Positions 42,881 to 51,483 of a DNA stretch of 64,000 bases are shown one piece after another (positions within the stretch are counted from its first letter, which is position 1; the number at the start of each line of letters is the position of its first letter). The notes beneath the pieces are model-generated. The model saw nothing but the letters and a program-made list of their open reading frames with translations. It had not been told where the DNA came from and ran no database searches. The translations under genes and the position numbers were made by a program. The stretch lies in NCBI RefSeq assembly GCF_000717345.1, contig NZ_JNZA01000019.1, positions 73,718-137,717 of the forward strand. The letters are read 5' to 3'. The DNA comes from Streptomyces lydicus (lineage in GTDB: Bacteria > Actinomycetota > Actinomycetes > Streptomycetales > Streptomycetaceae).

Positions 42881-44914
42881 TTGGGGAAGAGAAGCAGACG
42901 CCGTCACGCCGCGCGCAGCGGCGGTGGCGGTCGTCGGACCGGCATAGTCGCCGCCGCGGTCCTCGCCGCGACCGGCATCGTCGCCACGGGCGTCGTCTAC
43001 GGCGTGACCAATGGCGGTGCCTCTGGCGACCGCGAGACCGCGGCCGCGCCCGGCTCGGCGTCGCAGACGGCGACGAAGCCGGCCGCCAGCCCCGAGCACA
43101 AGAAGCCGCTCGCACCGCTGGAGAAGCTGCCCAAGAACGACCCGAAGCACGGCATGGTCTACAAGGGCCTCAAGCCGGCCCCGAAGAGCGACTCCTGCGT
43201 GGGCGTCTACAAGGTGGTGCGCTCCGGACTGTGCACGCACGGACCGGACGAGCCGCCGAAGGGCGTCGACATCCACCGCACCACCCCGCCGGCTGTCAAG
43301 GCCAGCGCACCCAAGCCGGACCTGAACAGCGGTGACGCCCACGCGCCGTCGTCGAAGGACCTACTGAAGGACGCCCCGCCGGTACTCGACGCCCAAAAGG
43401 ACGCCGGCCAGCAGACCGCCGCGGCCCAGGCACCCGCCGCGGGCGACGGAGACCGCACGGCTGCGGCCGGCGGCCAGCAGGTCGTGTGCGACGGCGACGG
43501 CTCCACCGGCAACCGCGTACAGGTGCTGTACGTACACGCGCCCGGCCAGTCCCGGTACGGGCAGTACGTCGCCTCGTTCAAGCAGTGGGCGGCCGGCGCC
43601 GACCTCATCTACGCCGAGAGCGCCAAGGAGACGGGCGGCACCCGGCACATCCGGTACGTCACCGGATCCGACTGCACCCCCACGGTCCTCGACGTCGAAC
43701 TGCCCGCCTCATCACTCGGCGAGTTCAGTGCCACCAACAACGCACTGGCGGAGCGGGGCTACAACCGCCGCGACCGGAAGTACATGATCTTCGCCGACGC
43801 GCAGGTGTACTGCGGCATCGGCAGCTTCGCCGGTGACGAACGTCCCGACGCGAGCAACCAGAGCAACTTCGGCCCGTCCTACGGCCGTACCGACTCCGGC
43901 TGCTGGAGCGCCTCCACAGCCGCCCACGAGCTGGGCCACAACCTGGGCGCCGTCAACAACAGCGCCCCCAACACCAGCCGCGGTGCACACTGCACCGACG
44001 AGTGGGACATCATGTGCTACTCGGACACCCCCTACTACCCGCAGATGCGCACCGTCTGCCCCGAGCGCGGCCACGACGAGCGCCTCGACTGCAACCACGA
44101 CGACTACTTCAACACCGCCCCCCGGCCGGGCAGCTACCTCGCCACCCACTGGAACGTGGCGAACAACCAGTTCCTGATCAAGGGCGGCTCCAGCCCCGAC
44201 CCGGACCCGGGCCCCACCGCCGGCCCGAAGCCGGTCGTCGGCACGATCACCGCCGACACCGCGAGCCTCAGCTGGCAGGCCGTCAACTCCGCGGCGAGCT
44301 ATGACATCGTCCTGAACGACCAGTCCATCGGCAGCGTCACCACCGCCGCGACCCGGATCGTCAACCTGCGCCCGGACACCGACTACACCGTCGCCATCGC
44401 CGTGAAGGACCGCGACGGCCATACTTCCAAGCCGGGCCCGAAGACGTCGTTCCACACCACCTCCGCAGGCGACCCGACGAAGACGATCACCTCCGGCAAG
44501 CCCTACGCACTGCTGAACCCCCTCACCGGCAAGGCCGCCGACCTCTACGGTGGATCCTCCGCCGACGGCACGGTCCTCATCGGCTGGCAGCGTCACGGCT
44601 ACGCCAACCAGCAGTGGGTCTTCCGCGACGCGGGCGGCGGCTACCTGCGGATCGAGTCGGTGCTGTCCCACAAGTGCCTCCAGGTCGGCGGCTCGCTCCA
44701 GGCCGGTGCGTACGTGATGCAGCAGCCGTGCTCGTCCGCCGCGTCGCAGCAGTGGAAGACGACGGCCTCCGGCAGCACGTGGACGCTGGCCCCCAAGGGC
44801 ACGGACCTTCTGCTCGGTGTCAGCGCCCGCGACTACTACGGCGGCACGCTGCTCGAACTCCAGCGGCCGGACAGCCGGGGCCAGCAGAACTGGACCGCCC
44901 AGCCCGTTTCCTGA
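42881..44914 (+). CDS. Secreted M12-family zinc metalloprotease with Fn3 and ricin-type lectin domains
   Basis: 677 residues from TTG 42881 (GGAGAG four bases upstream). Basic N-terminus, signal anchor GIVAAAVLAATGIVATGVVY (21-40), Pro/Lys-rich propeptide-like region to about 190. The protease domain has H349-E-L-G-H-N-L-G-A-V-N-N and a Met-turn DIMCYSD (Met378); the position after HxxG usually holding the third ligand is Asn, so another His (perhaps in GAHCTDEWD) must serve. An Fn3 domain (about 447-528) and a ricin B-type lectin (about 540-677) with QQWVFRDAGGGYLRI and SQQWKTTASGSTWTL follow. It likely degrades extracellular protein or cell-wall-associated glycoprotein. It follows the sigma-CAP gene in the same orientation. 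Confidence 0.85.
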   Translation: MGKRSRRRHAARSGGGGRRTGIVAAAVLAATGIVATGVVYGVTNGGASGDRETAAAPGSASQTATKPAASPEHKKPLAPLEKLPKNDPKHGMVYKGLKPAPKSDSCVGVYKVVRSGLCTHGPDEPPKGVDIHRTTPPAVKASAPKPDLNSGDAHAPSSKDLLKDAPPVLDAQKDAGQQTAAAQAPAAGDGDRTAAAGGQQVVCDGDGSTGNRVQVLYVHAPGQSRYGQYVASFKQWAAGADLIYAESAKETGGTRHIRYVTGSDCTPTVLDVELPASSLGEFSATNNALAERGYNRRDRKYMIFADAQVYCGIGSFAGDERPDASNQSNFGPSYGRTDSGCWSASTAAHELGHNLGAVNNSAPNTSRGAHCTDEWDIMCYSDTPYYPQMRTVCPERGHDERLDCNHDDYFNTAPRPGSYLATHWNVANNQFLIKGGSSPDPDPGPTAGPKPVVGTITADTASLSWQAVNSAASYDIVLNDQSIGSVTTAATRIVNLRPDTDYTVAIAVKDRDGHTSKPGPKTSFHTTSAGDPTKTITSGKPYALLNPLTGKAADLYGGSSADGTVLIGWQRHGYANQQWVFRDAGGGYLRIESVLSHKCLQVGGSLQAGAYVMQQPCSSAASQQWKTTASGSTWTLAPKGTDLLLGVSARDYYGGTLLELQRPDSRGQQNWTAQPVS

Positions 44915-44999
44915 CCGCCTTCCTCCCCTCTCCCCGGCCACGCCGGCCATCCCAGTCCCACCGGCCACACCGGCCACCTCGGCAAGGAGCCCCTGATCC

Positions 45000-45641
45000 A
45001 TGCGTCTGCGTCCTCGCGCACTGTGCGTGCCCCTCCTGGCGTTCCTGGCGTCGCCGCTGCTCGTCCTGGTCCAGGCCGGGCAGGCCGACGCGCACGGTGA
45101 CAGCATCCAGTTCACGGTCACCGGCCAGGACACCGGGCACGTACGGGCCAAGGCGACGTACGAGGACGACCATGACCCGGTCGACGAGCGGATCTCGGGC
45201 ACGCTGACCGCGGTGTCCGCGGACGGGCGCACGCGTGGCCCGTGGCGGCTGGTCGCAGTCCCGGGCCACGCCGGAACCGTCACGACCCAGGAGGTACTGC
45301 CTCCGGGCACCTGGAAGGTGACCGTCGAATCCGGCTTCCCGGAACTCGGCCGGGGAGAGGGGAAGATCGACGTGCCGGTGGTGGACCCCCGGCCCGGGGG
45401 GAAGACAACCCCCCGGCCGGCGCGGCCCACGGCGTCCGGGGCCGCCTCCGCGGCCCCATCCGTCGAGCCCGCCACACCGGCCACCGCACATGCGGCGGCC
45501 AGGGCGGGAGCGGAGTCCGGGTCCGGGTCCGAAGGGGCGACGGCGTGGCTGCCGTGGACCGCCACGGCCGCGGCCGTACTCGCGGTCACAGCCACCACGG
45601 TCACCGCCGTGCGCCGTAGGCGGCGTTCGCGCACGAACTGA
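45000..45641 (+). CDS. Secreted, membrane-anchored surface protein (CopC/Ig-like)
   Basis: 213 residues from ATG 45000. Signal peptide MRLRPRALCVPLLAFLASPL...GQADAHG with cleavage after AHG or before it; a mature H at the N-terminus as in CopC-like domains; a beta-rich domain (ISGTLTAVSADGRTRGPWRL, VLPPGTWKVTVESGFPELGR); a Pro/Ala/Thr linker; and a C-terminal membrane helix WLPWTATAAAVLAVTATTV with RRRRRSR stop-transfer. Likely exposed on the outer face of the membrane. It lies 85 bases behind the metalloprotease gene and before a strong terminator, so it probably ends that transcription unit. Confidence 0.72.
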   Translation: MRLRPRALCVPLLAFLASPLLVLVQAGQADAHGDSIQFTVTGQDTGHVRAKATYEDDHDPVDERISGTLTAVSADGRTRGPWRLVAVPGHAGTVTTQEVLPPGTWKVTVESGFPELGRGEGKIDVPVVDPRPGGKTTPRPARPTASGAASAAPSVEPATPATAHAAARAGAESGSGSEGATAWLPWTATAAAVLAVTATTVTAVRRRRRSRTN

Positions 45642-45720
45642 CCCACACCGAGGGCGCACCCTCCTCACAGCCCGGGGCGTAGCTCACCGAGCCACCCTCG
45701 CAGCTGGGGCGTGTCCGCAG

Positions 45721-45757
45721 AGTCCTGCCAGGCGTCACAAGCCTGGCAGGACTTTTT
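45721..45757 (+). terminator. Rho-independent terminator
   Basis: Perfect 13-base stem AGTCCTGCCAGGC / GCCTGGCAGGACT with a seven-base loop, followed directly by TTTTT. It sits 79 bases after the surface-protein gene and ends the rightward unit. Confidence 0.9.
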
Positions 45758-45839
45758 GCGGGCACGCCCTAACTTTTCAGCCGCTCGTGCAGCCCTCGGC
45801 ATCGCTCAGGAACCGGCTCTGCTGCCCGCTCCCACCTCC

Positions 45840-45999
45840 GAAGACCAGGTCAGCCCCAAGACCGCCGCCGCCCTGCGGGCGGCGATGACCCGCCTCTTCG
45901 AAGGGCGCCCGCAACGGACCGACGGCCGCCTCACGAAAGAGAACCTTTACAAAGAAGCACAGGTCAGCCGCGCGACCATGAGCCCTTTCCAACCTGGCT
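45840..45999 (+). pseudogene. DNA-binding protein fragment
   Basis: The frame reads VSPKTAAALRAAMTRLFEGR, then QRTDGRLTKENLYKEAQVSR ATM, the HTH core of a small family usually found with mobile-element genes. Sequence after ATM diverges, and no start is seen because the frame runs back into the terminator. A stump. Confidence 0.5.
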
Positions 46000-46060
46000 G
46001 CGGCAGGGGCCCGACAAGGATGTCGGGTTGCAAGGATTGACGGACCTCCAGGCGACGGAT

Positions 46061-46705
46061 TTATGGCGTGCTGGGCGAGTACGTGAGCTGCAGGCGTGGT
46101 GCTGGCGGCAGCGGCGTAGGCGCTCCCGTCTCTGGTGCGGCGCGGAACGCTTCGATCATGTAGGCGGCGAAGCGGCGGGAGGCCGTGACCCGGGCGGCAC
46201 GCGGCGTGTCTTGGAGGCCCCGGTGGGCCTTGAGCATGAGGACCAGGTCGTCGACGACGAAGCCGGAGCGCAGCTGGCCGGTGTTCTGGGCGCGGCGGGC
46301 CAGTTCGCCGACCGCGTGCAGAGTCCGCTCCCGGTCTGCGGCGAAGTCCATGGCCTCGGGGAAGGCCGTCATGAAGGCGTCGGCGAATCCCCTGCTGTGG
46401 GCGTGGAGTTCGCAGATCCGCTCGATCAGGCCCCGGAATCCGTGCCACGGGTTCGAGTCCGTAAGGGCGTCGCGGACGGCGGCATGGCAGGCTCGCCGCT
46501 GCTCGGCGAAGGTCTCCGCGAACAGTGCCTGCTTGGTCGGGAAGTGCCGGTACAGCGTGGCGGGGCCGACGCCTGCATGCCGGGCGACCTCGCGCATGGG
46601 CGCACTCAGGCCCTCTTCGCCGAACACCGCGCGGGCGGCGTCCAGGATGCGGGCCCGGTTGTCGCGGGCGTCGGAGCGCACAGTCTGAGGCAAGTGGTTG
46701 GTCAT
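46061..46705 (-). CDS. TetR-family regulator
   Basis: 214 residues from ATG 46705. HTH: NRARILDAARAVFGEEGLSA, PMREVARHAGVGPATLYRHF, PTKQALFAETFAEQRRACHA. C-terminal TetR_C_7/13-like domain with GFRGLIERICELHAHSRGFA. It diverges from a quinone-oxidoreductase-like gene, and an 8-base-arm palindrome (46724-46743) just upstream is its likely operator. Confidence 0.87.
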   Translation of the reverse strand: MTNHLPQTVRSDARDNRARILDAARAVFGEEGLSAPMREVARHAGVGPATLYRHFPTKQALFAETFAEQRRACHAAVRDALTDSNPWHGFRGLIERICELHAHSRGFADAFMTAFPEAMDFAADRERTLHAVGELARRAQNTGQLRSGFVVDDLVLMLKAHRGLQDTPRAARVTASRRFAAYMIEAFRAAPETGAPTPLPPAPRLQLTYSPSTP

Positions 46706-46723
46706 CGGTTCTCATTTTAGCCA

Positions 46724-46743
46724 AACGGACGGGGGCGTCCGTT
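46724..46743. promoter_or_regulatory. Probable TetR operator
   Basis: AACGGACG-GGGG-CGTCCGTT, a perfect palindrome with 8-base arms, 19 bases upstream of the TetR start and 129 bases before the divergent oxidoreductase. Confidence 0.68.
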
Positions 46744-46871
46744 ACGGTCCGATGGCGGTGTGGCCGCTCCGTCCCGGCACTTCACCGGTGATGCCCCGGC
46801 GGCGGGGGCCGACTCGGCGCCCACAGCCGCAGCAGCTGCGATCCGTCCCTCCACCGACCCGAGGAGCAGAG

Positions 46872-47834
46872 ATGAAAGCCGTCGTGATCAGGACGTTCGG
46901 AGACCCCGATGGCCTGGAGGTCGTCGATGTGCCCGTGCCCGTTCCTGCCCCGGGGCAGGTGCAGATCGCCACGGAGGCGATCGGGGTAGGCGGCGTGGAC
47001 GCCGTGATCCGCCGGGGAACGCTTGCCGCCTACGGCTTCCGGGAGGGCCATCTCCTCGGCAGCGAGGTCGCGGGAAGGGTCACCGCGGTGGGAGAGGGCG
47101 TGGACGCCTCGTGGATCGGGCGGCGGGTGTGGGCGTTCACCGGCCTGTCCGGGGGGTACGCCGAGCACGCCGTCGCCTCGGTCGAGGACGTCCTTGCGCT
47201 GCCCGACGGCCTGACCGGCGCCGACGCGGTGACCCTCGGCGGCTCCGGCGTGGTCGCCCACTTCGCCCTGGCCCGGGCCAGTTTCACGCCTGGCGAGACG
47301 GTGCTCGTGCGCGGTGCGGCGGGCAGCATCGGGATCACGGCGGTCCAACTCGCAGCCAGGGACGGCGCGAGCGCGGTGGCGGTCACCACCTCGTCGGCGG
47401 AGCGCGGCGCCCGCCTGCGGGACCTGGGCGCGACCCATGTCCTTGACCGCTCCGGCGAGGACGGCCCGGACGCACCGGCGGGCTTCGACGTGGTGATCGA
47501 TGTCGTGGGGGGTCCCCAGCTTCCCCTTTTCCTGGACAGGTTGAACTCCAACGGGCGGTATGTGGCTGTCGGTGTGGTTGGTGGGCAGCCGCCGGCGGAC
47601 TTCGGCATGCGGCTGATGGACGCCTTCCGCAGGTCGTTGTCATTCGCCACTTTCAGCTCTGACACCGTGCCCGGCCCCGACCGGCAGGCCGTGCGGTCGT
47701 CCCAGTTCGCCGATGCTGCGCACGGGAACCTGCGCACGGTCGTGCACCAGGTGCTGCCGCTGGACCAGGCAGTGCTGGCCCACCGCGAGATGGACGCGGG
47801 GGAGGTGTTCGGCAGGGTTGTGCTGGCGCCCTGA
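46872..47834 (+). CDS. Zinc-independent MDR oxidoreductase (quinone oxidoreductase type)
   Basis: 320 residues from ATG 46872 with GAGGAGCAG upstream. MKAVVIRTFGDPDGLEVVDV opens the GroES-like domain; LGSEVAGRVTAVGEGVDASW and VWAFTGLSGGYAEHAVASVE follow. The NADP site is VLVRGAAGSIGITAVQLAAR and the C-terminal part DVVIDVVGGPQLPLFLDRLN. No structural or catalytic zinc cysteines are seen, as in QOR enzymes that reduce quinones or enals with NADPH. Controlled by the divergent TetR. Confidence 0.86.
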   Translation: MKAVVIRTFGDPDGLEVVDVPVPVPAPGQVQIATEAIGVGGVDAVIRRGTLAAYGFREGHLLGSEVAGRVTAVGEGVDASWIGRRVWAFTGLSGGYAEHAVASVEDVLALPDGLTGADAVTLGGSGVVAHFALARASFTPGETVLVRGAAGSIGITAVQLAARDGASAVAVTTSSAERGARLRDLGATHVLDRSGEDGPDAPAGFDVVIDVVGGPQLPLFLDRLNSNGRYVAVGVVGGQPPADFGMRLMDAFRRSLSFATFSSDTVPGPDRQAVRSSQFADAAHGNLRTVVHQVLPLDQAVLAHREMDAGEVFGRVVLAP

Positions 47835-48105
47835 GCCGGGCAGGGACGGCGTTCGCGGCCCCGGGTAACGAAATGGGACCCGCTCAGGTCGTGGCCGACG
47901 CCCGGCGCTGACGGTCGCCATCGTCGACGCCGGGCAGCGGCGTGCCCCGTTACCGCTGTCTCGTCCGGCATCAGGGTGCGCCGCCGTGCGGGGGCCGCGT
48001 GATGATGCCCTGAGGGAGTTGTAGCTGTACACCCGCATCCGAGAAGACAGTCAGCCCACTCCAACCTGGCGGTGCCGTCCGCAAATTGGGCGTCTCTGCG
48101 ACGTG
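47835..48105. other. Intergenic, no confident gene
   Basis: No domain-bearing frame; it separates the oxidoreductase gene from the IS112-like remnant. Confidence 0.45.
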
Positions 48106-48166
48106 GTGAAGCTCCTGGTAGACGGTGTCATGACCAAGATCTACCGTGCACCACCAGGAGCTTCAC
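48106..48166. promoter_or_regulatory. Long hairpin sequestering the transposase ribosome site
   Basis: GTGAAGCTCCTGGT (48106-48119) pairs perfectly with ACCAGGAGCTTCAC (48153-48166), and GGTAGA/TCTACC form an inner stem. The right arm contains the AGGAG ribosome site and ends at the GTG start of the transposase frame. A transcript entering from outside would fold and hide the start, while one starting inside the loop would not. This kind of control is known for IS10 and IS50. Confidence 0.65.
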
Positions 48167-48778
48167 GTGCTTGTCTATCCGTCGGCGATCGATCTGTCCA
48201 CCGCGCACCTGCGGCGTCTGGCGTGCCAACTGGCCGTCCACCGCCGGGAGATCGGTAGGTACACGATGGCGACGGCTGACCGCCGGCCGTCAGGCCCTTC
48301 TCGTCCTGGCGCACCTGCGCTGCGGTAACACCTACGCCCAGCTCGCCGCCGGGTTCGGCATCGGGATCGCGACCGTCTACCGCCATGTCCGTGAGGCCAT
48401 CAAGGTACTGGCCGAGTTCGCGCCGACGCTCGACGAGGCGATAGCAACGGCGCGGAAGAAGGCGTATCTGATCCTGGACGGCACCGTGCTGCCGATCGAC
48501 CGGATCGCCGCCGACCGCCCGTACTACTCCGGCAAGAAGAAACACCACGGCATGAACGTGCAGGTCCTCACCGATCCCTTCGGCCGCCTGCTGTGGGCCT
48601 CACCCGCGCTCCCAGGCGCCACCCACGATCTGAGCGCGGCACGTGAGCACGGCATTCTGGATGCGCTCGGCGCGGCCGGACTCACCACCTACGCCGACAA
48701 GGCGTACCAGAGTGCAGGCCGCCCCGTTCGCATCCCGTTCCGCGGACGCCGCCTCAAGCGGTGGCAGCGCCGGCGCGC
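48167..48778 (+). pseudogene. IS112-like (IS5 family) transposase, frameshifted and truncated
   Basis: From GTG 48167: LVYPSAIDLSTAHLRRLACQ in one frame. After AVHRREIG the family sequence resumes in another frame near 48255: TRWRRLTAGRQALLVLAHLR, GNTYAQLAAGFGIGIATVYR. The DDE catalytic part begins LILDGTVLPIDRIAADRPYY, then KHHGMNVQVLTDPFGRLLWA and YADKAYQSAGRPVRIPFRGR. It ends at RRLKRWQRR without the final catalytic Glu region. Joined directly to a nitroreductase stump. Confidence 0.82.
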
Positions 48779-48957
48779 TTCTTGAGCTCGCTCAGCGGCG
48801 CGCCGTTCAGCTTGTAGGCATGCCACGGTTGGACGTTCGTTCCGGACCAGGCCCAGGCCCCGGCCGACAGCACCCGGTCCAACGTCTCCCTCGGGACAGG
48901 TTGGTCGGTGAATCCGCGCACCGCCCGTCGGCTCGTGACCGCGTCATGGGCGTCCAT
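48770..48957 (-). pseudogene. Nitroreductase, N-terminal fragment
   Basis: The minus strand from the ATG at 48957 reads MDAHDAVTSRRAVRGFTDQP, then VPRETLDRVLSAGAWAWSGT and NVQPWHAYKLNGAPLSELKK, the FMN-binding N-terminus of a nitroreductase (SRRAVRxF and NxQPW motifs). It stops where the IS112-like sequence begins, so the insertion or a deletion removed the remaining two thirds. Confidence 0.78.
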
Positions 48958-49443
48958 GATCAGCCGCTTTCCTCTCTACTCGTCCTCACTCGGGCCCCGA
49001 TGGAAACGCCGCTCGATCAACGGCCGGCCCTCGTCACAGTCCTCGCATCCGCCGCCCCACGTATCGGACCGTTCTCGCCGTCGCATGGGGCGACCAGCGG
49101 TGGCGTGGCTGACCTGGGACCTTCCCCGGAACGGCGGCGCGGCCAAGCGTCCTCCACAACGCACCTCCTGCCCGTCAGGCTCAGCAGCGCATTACGGCTG
49201 GACGGTGGGCCACCCGCACTCGGTGCGAGGCTGAGACGTGCGACAGGTACCAGGCCCTCGATCCGCTGCCCTGCGGCGTCGAGGCCGCCATAGGGGCCGC
49301 CAGTGCTAGACCGAGGTCATCGACCACATCTTGCTCGACTGGTCGGACCGGGCGTTTCATCAAAGGAGAAGCTGACAACACGAGACCCGGGCCATGACGA
49401 TCGGAATGCCGGCCTGGGCAGTCGAGGCCGACTTGGAGGTGCG
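48958..49443. other. Intergenic, no confident gene
   Basis: Open frames occur on both strands but without domains. It includes the promoter of the hydrolase gene. Confidence 0.4.
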
Positions 49444-50139
49444 ATGAGAGTCGTGTTCGTGCACGGGGCGTGCGTGCGGGACGGGTCGTGGTGGTGGCAC
49501 CGCACCGCCGAGCTGCTGCAGGAGCGGGGGGTGCTGAGCGTGACCCCAGCGCTACCGAGCTGCGGCGAGGCGGGCTTGCCCGGCGGCATCGGCGGTCCGG
49601 GGCTGCCCGAGGATGTTGCCGCGGTGCGGCAGATGCTGCAGGTCGGCGACGAGCCGACCGTGGTGGTCGCCCACAGCTACGGCGGCGTCGTCACCGCGGA
49701 GGCCGCTGCGGGGATCGGGGCGGTGCGCCACCTGCTGCTGATCTCCAGCTACCTGCCCGAGGTCGGGCAGAGCCTGTCGGAGTTCGGGGACGGCAGCCCC
49801 GCCCCGTTCCTCGACGTCGACCCCGACGCCGGCACTTTCGGGGTCCGCCCCGAGCTACTCGTGGACACGTTCCTGCAGGACTGCGACCCCGAGGTCCAGG
49901 CGCAGGCGGCGCACCACCTCGCCCGGCAGAACGTGCAGGTCACCGTGCATCCCGTCGGGGCGGCCGCATGGCAGCAGTTGCCCTCGACGTACCTCGTCTG
50001 CGCTCAGGACCGGGGCACCCCGCCGCGGCTGCAGCGCGAGTTCGCCCGCCGTGCCGGCAGCGTCATTGAGCTCGACGCCGGCCACCACCCGTTCCTGTCC
50101 CAGCCCGCAGCCGTCCGGGATCTGCTGCTGAGCCTGTGA
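49444..50139 (+). CDS. Alpha/beta hydrolase (YdaP/salicylate-esterase-like)
   Basis: 231 residues from ATG 49444 with GGAGGTGCG upstream. MRVVFVHGACVRDGSWWWHR has the oxyanion strand HG; the nucleophile elbow is VVVAHSYGGVVTAEAA; LLLISSYLPEVGQSLSEFG follows; and the catalytic His lies in ELDAGHHPFLSQPAAV. This compact, lid-poor form matches plant-type methyl-ester hydrolases and the small alpha/beta hydrolases common in streptomycetes. It hydrolyses an ester or amide; the substrate is unknown. Single gene. Confidence 0.85.
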   Translation: MRVVFVHGACVRDGSWWWHRTAELLQERGVLSVTPALPSCGEAGLPGGIGGPGLPEDVAAVRQMLQVGDEPTVVVAHSYGGVVTAEAAAGIGAVRHLLLISSYLPEVGQSLSEFGDGSPAPFLDVDPDAGTFGVRPELLVDTFLQDCDPEVQAQAAHHLARQNVQVTVHPVGAAAWQQLPSTYLVCAQDRGTPPRLQREFARRAGSVIELDAGHHPFLSQPAAVRDLLLSL

Positions 50140-50847
50140 CGACAGCCGCGGACGAGCCGAGTCGACGATCCGCCGGGGCCGCACCGACAGCCCGGTGAAC
50201 GTCGCCACCCACAACGCCTCAACCTCAACACCCCACCCATACAGGGAAAATGCCCGGATCACAGCCTTCTGCAACACGCTTCAGGCCCAGCTAGGCCACG
50301 CGCATCACGCCCGATCGAGCCCAGCACGCCCGGGCAGCCTCTGTGTGTCACCGAAACGTTCCGAGCCTCCTAGCTCGAACTGCCATACAGTCGAGCTGAA
50401 TTCAGGAACTGCCATTGAGTCCTACAGGCGGGGATGCCCACGGGCGACGGCGTTTGTCCTGCGGTGCGTCTCTGATCAACACGTCGACCCAACAGGGAAG
50501 ATGGCGCAGGCAGTCAGCTCATCTCGCCGACTGAGAACGCATCAGCCCTGCAGTTCGGGCCAACCGCACCGCTCGGTCAGCCGGACAAGGCCCCCTTGGG
50601 CCAACAGTCGCCTCGGCCAGCCCGTGGACCTGCCGCACGTCCCTGTCCGCCTCCTGTGGGCGCACATCCGGCTGACCGCCGGTCCTCAGCAGGCGAAGTG
50701 GGCCGAACAGGGGTGGAAGCCTGCCGGGTTGGCGTACGTTCCGGGTGCCGGAGGATCGTCGGGTGGCGGGGATCGGTGCCAGTTCTGGCCGGGCGGGCGG
50801 ACCTGGCTGTTCGGCCGGGCTCTCTCCCGCGGCTTCAGTGAGCGTCT
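50140..50847. other. Gene-poor region
   Basis: About 700 bases without a supported gene. A plus frame near 50690-50760 reads AKWAEQGWKPAGLAYVPGAG, which looks coding but has no start and no recognised family, so it may be a fragment of a transposase or another lost gene. Confidence 0.4.
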
Positions 50848-51420
50848 TCAGCGCACCAGGAGATCGATGGCGACCTCCAGTCGTTCGAGGTAGAAGTCCC
50901 GTGATGCGGCCTGATGCTTGAGGCCGGTCGATGCGCTGATCATCGTCTGGGCGACTTGGCGGGCCGCCGCCTGTCCTGCCTCGACGGCGATCGCGTCTGT
51001 GATCAGTTGCTCGAAACGTTGCGACGTGGTCTCGACGATCTCCCCCAGTAGGCCGGGGTTGTCCTCGATGACCACCGCCACATCGCGTGTCAGCGGGCCG
51101 ATGTAGCGGCCCGCCCACTGGTCGAACGCCTCGAGGAGGCGCTCCGCAAGGGGTCGGCCGGTGTCGGCCAGGACGTGTTCGACCGCTGTGATGTCGCGCT
51201 CCAATGCCTGGGTGACGGCGGCGCGGAACAGGCTCTCCTTCGAGGAGAAGAGGAAGTACAGCCCGGGCCGGGAGATGTCCGCCGCCCGCGCCACCTCCTC
51301 CATCGAGGTCTTCCGGTAACCGAATCGCGCGAACGTGACCATGGCGGAGTCCAGAACCATGATCCGACGGTCGGTGTCGGCGACTGTCGACGGCGGATGG
51401 CCGGCGGTGGGACTGCTCAT
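50848..51420 (-). CDS. TetR-family regulator
   Basis: 190 residues from ATG 51420. HTH: VLDSAMVTFARFGYRKTSME, EVARAADISRPGLYFLFSSK, ESLFRAAVTQALERDITAVE. The C-terminal part (GRYIGPLTRDVAVVIEDNPG) is typical of the group that represses a divergent SDR. The intergenic region carries an interrupted 7-base palindrome. Confidence 0.86.
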   Translation of the reverse strand: MSSPTAGHPPSTVADTDRRIMVLDSAMVTFARFGYRKTSMEEVARAADISRPGLYFLFSSKESLFRAAVTQALERDITAVEHVLADTGRPLAERLLEAFDQWAGRYIGPLTRDVAVVIEDNPGLLGEIVETTSQRFEQLITDAIAVEAGQAAARQVAQTMISASTGLKHQAASRDFYLERLEVAIDLLVR

Positions 51421-51446
51421 GGACCGAGCATACGAGCGAGAGTCGT

Positions 51447-51476
51447 ACTATACAAATCGAGACTAGTGCGTATAGT
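51447..51476. promoter_or_regulatory. Inverted repeat between TetR and SDR genes
   Basis: ACTATAC (51447-51453) and GTATAGT (51470-51476) with 16 bases between, overlapping AT-rich sequences that look like -10 elements (TATACA, TATAGT). Probable TetR operator. Confidence 0.55.
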
Positions 51477-51483
51477 CACTGCC

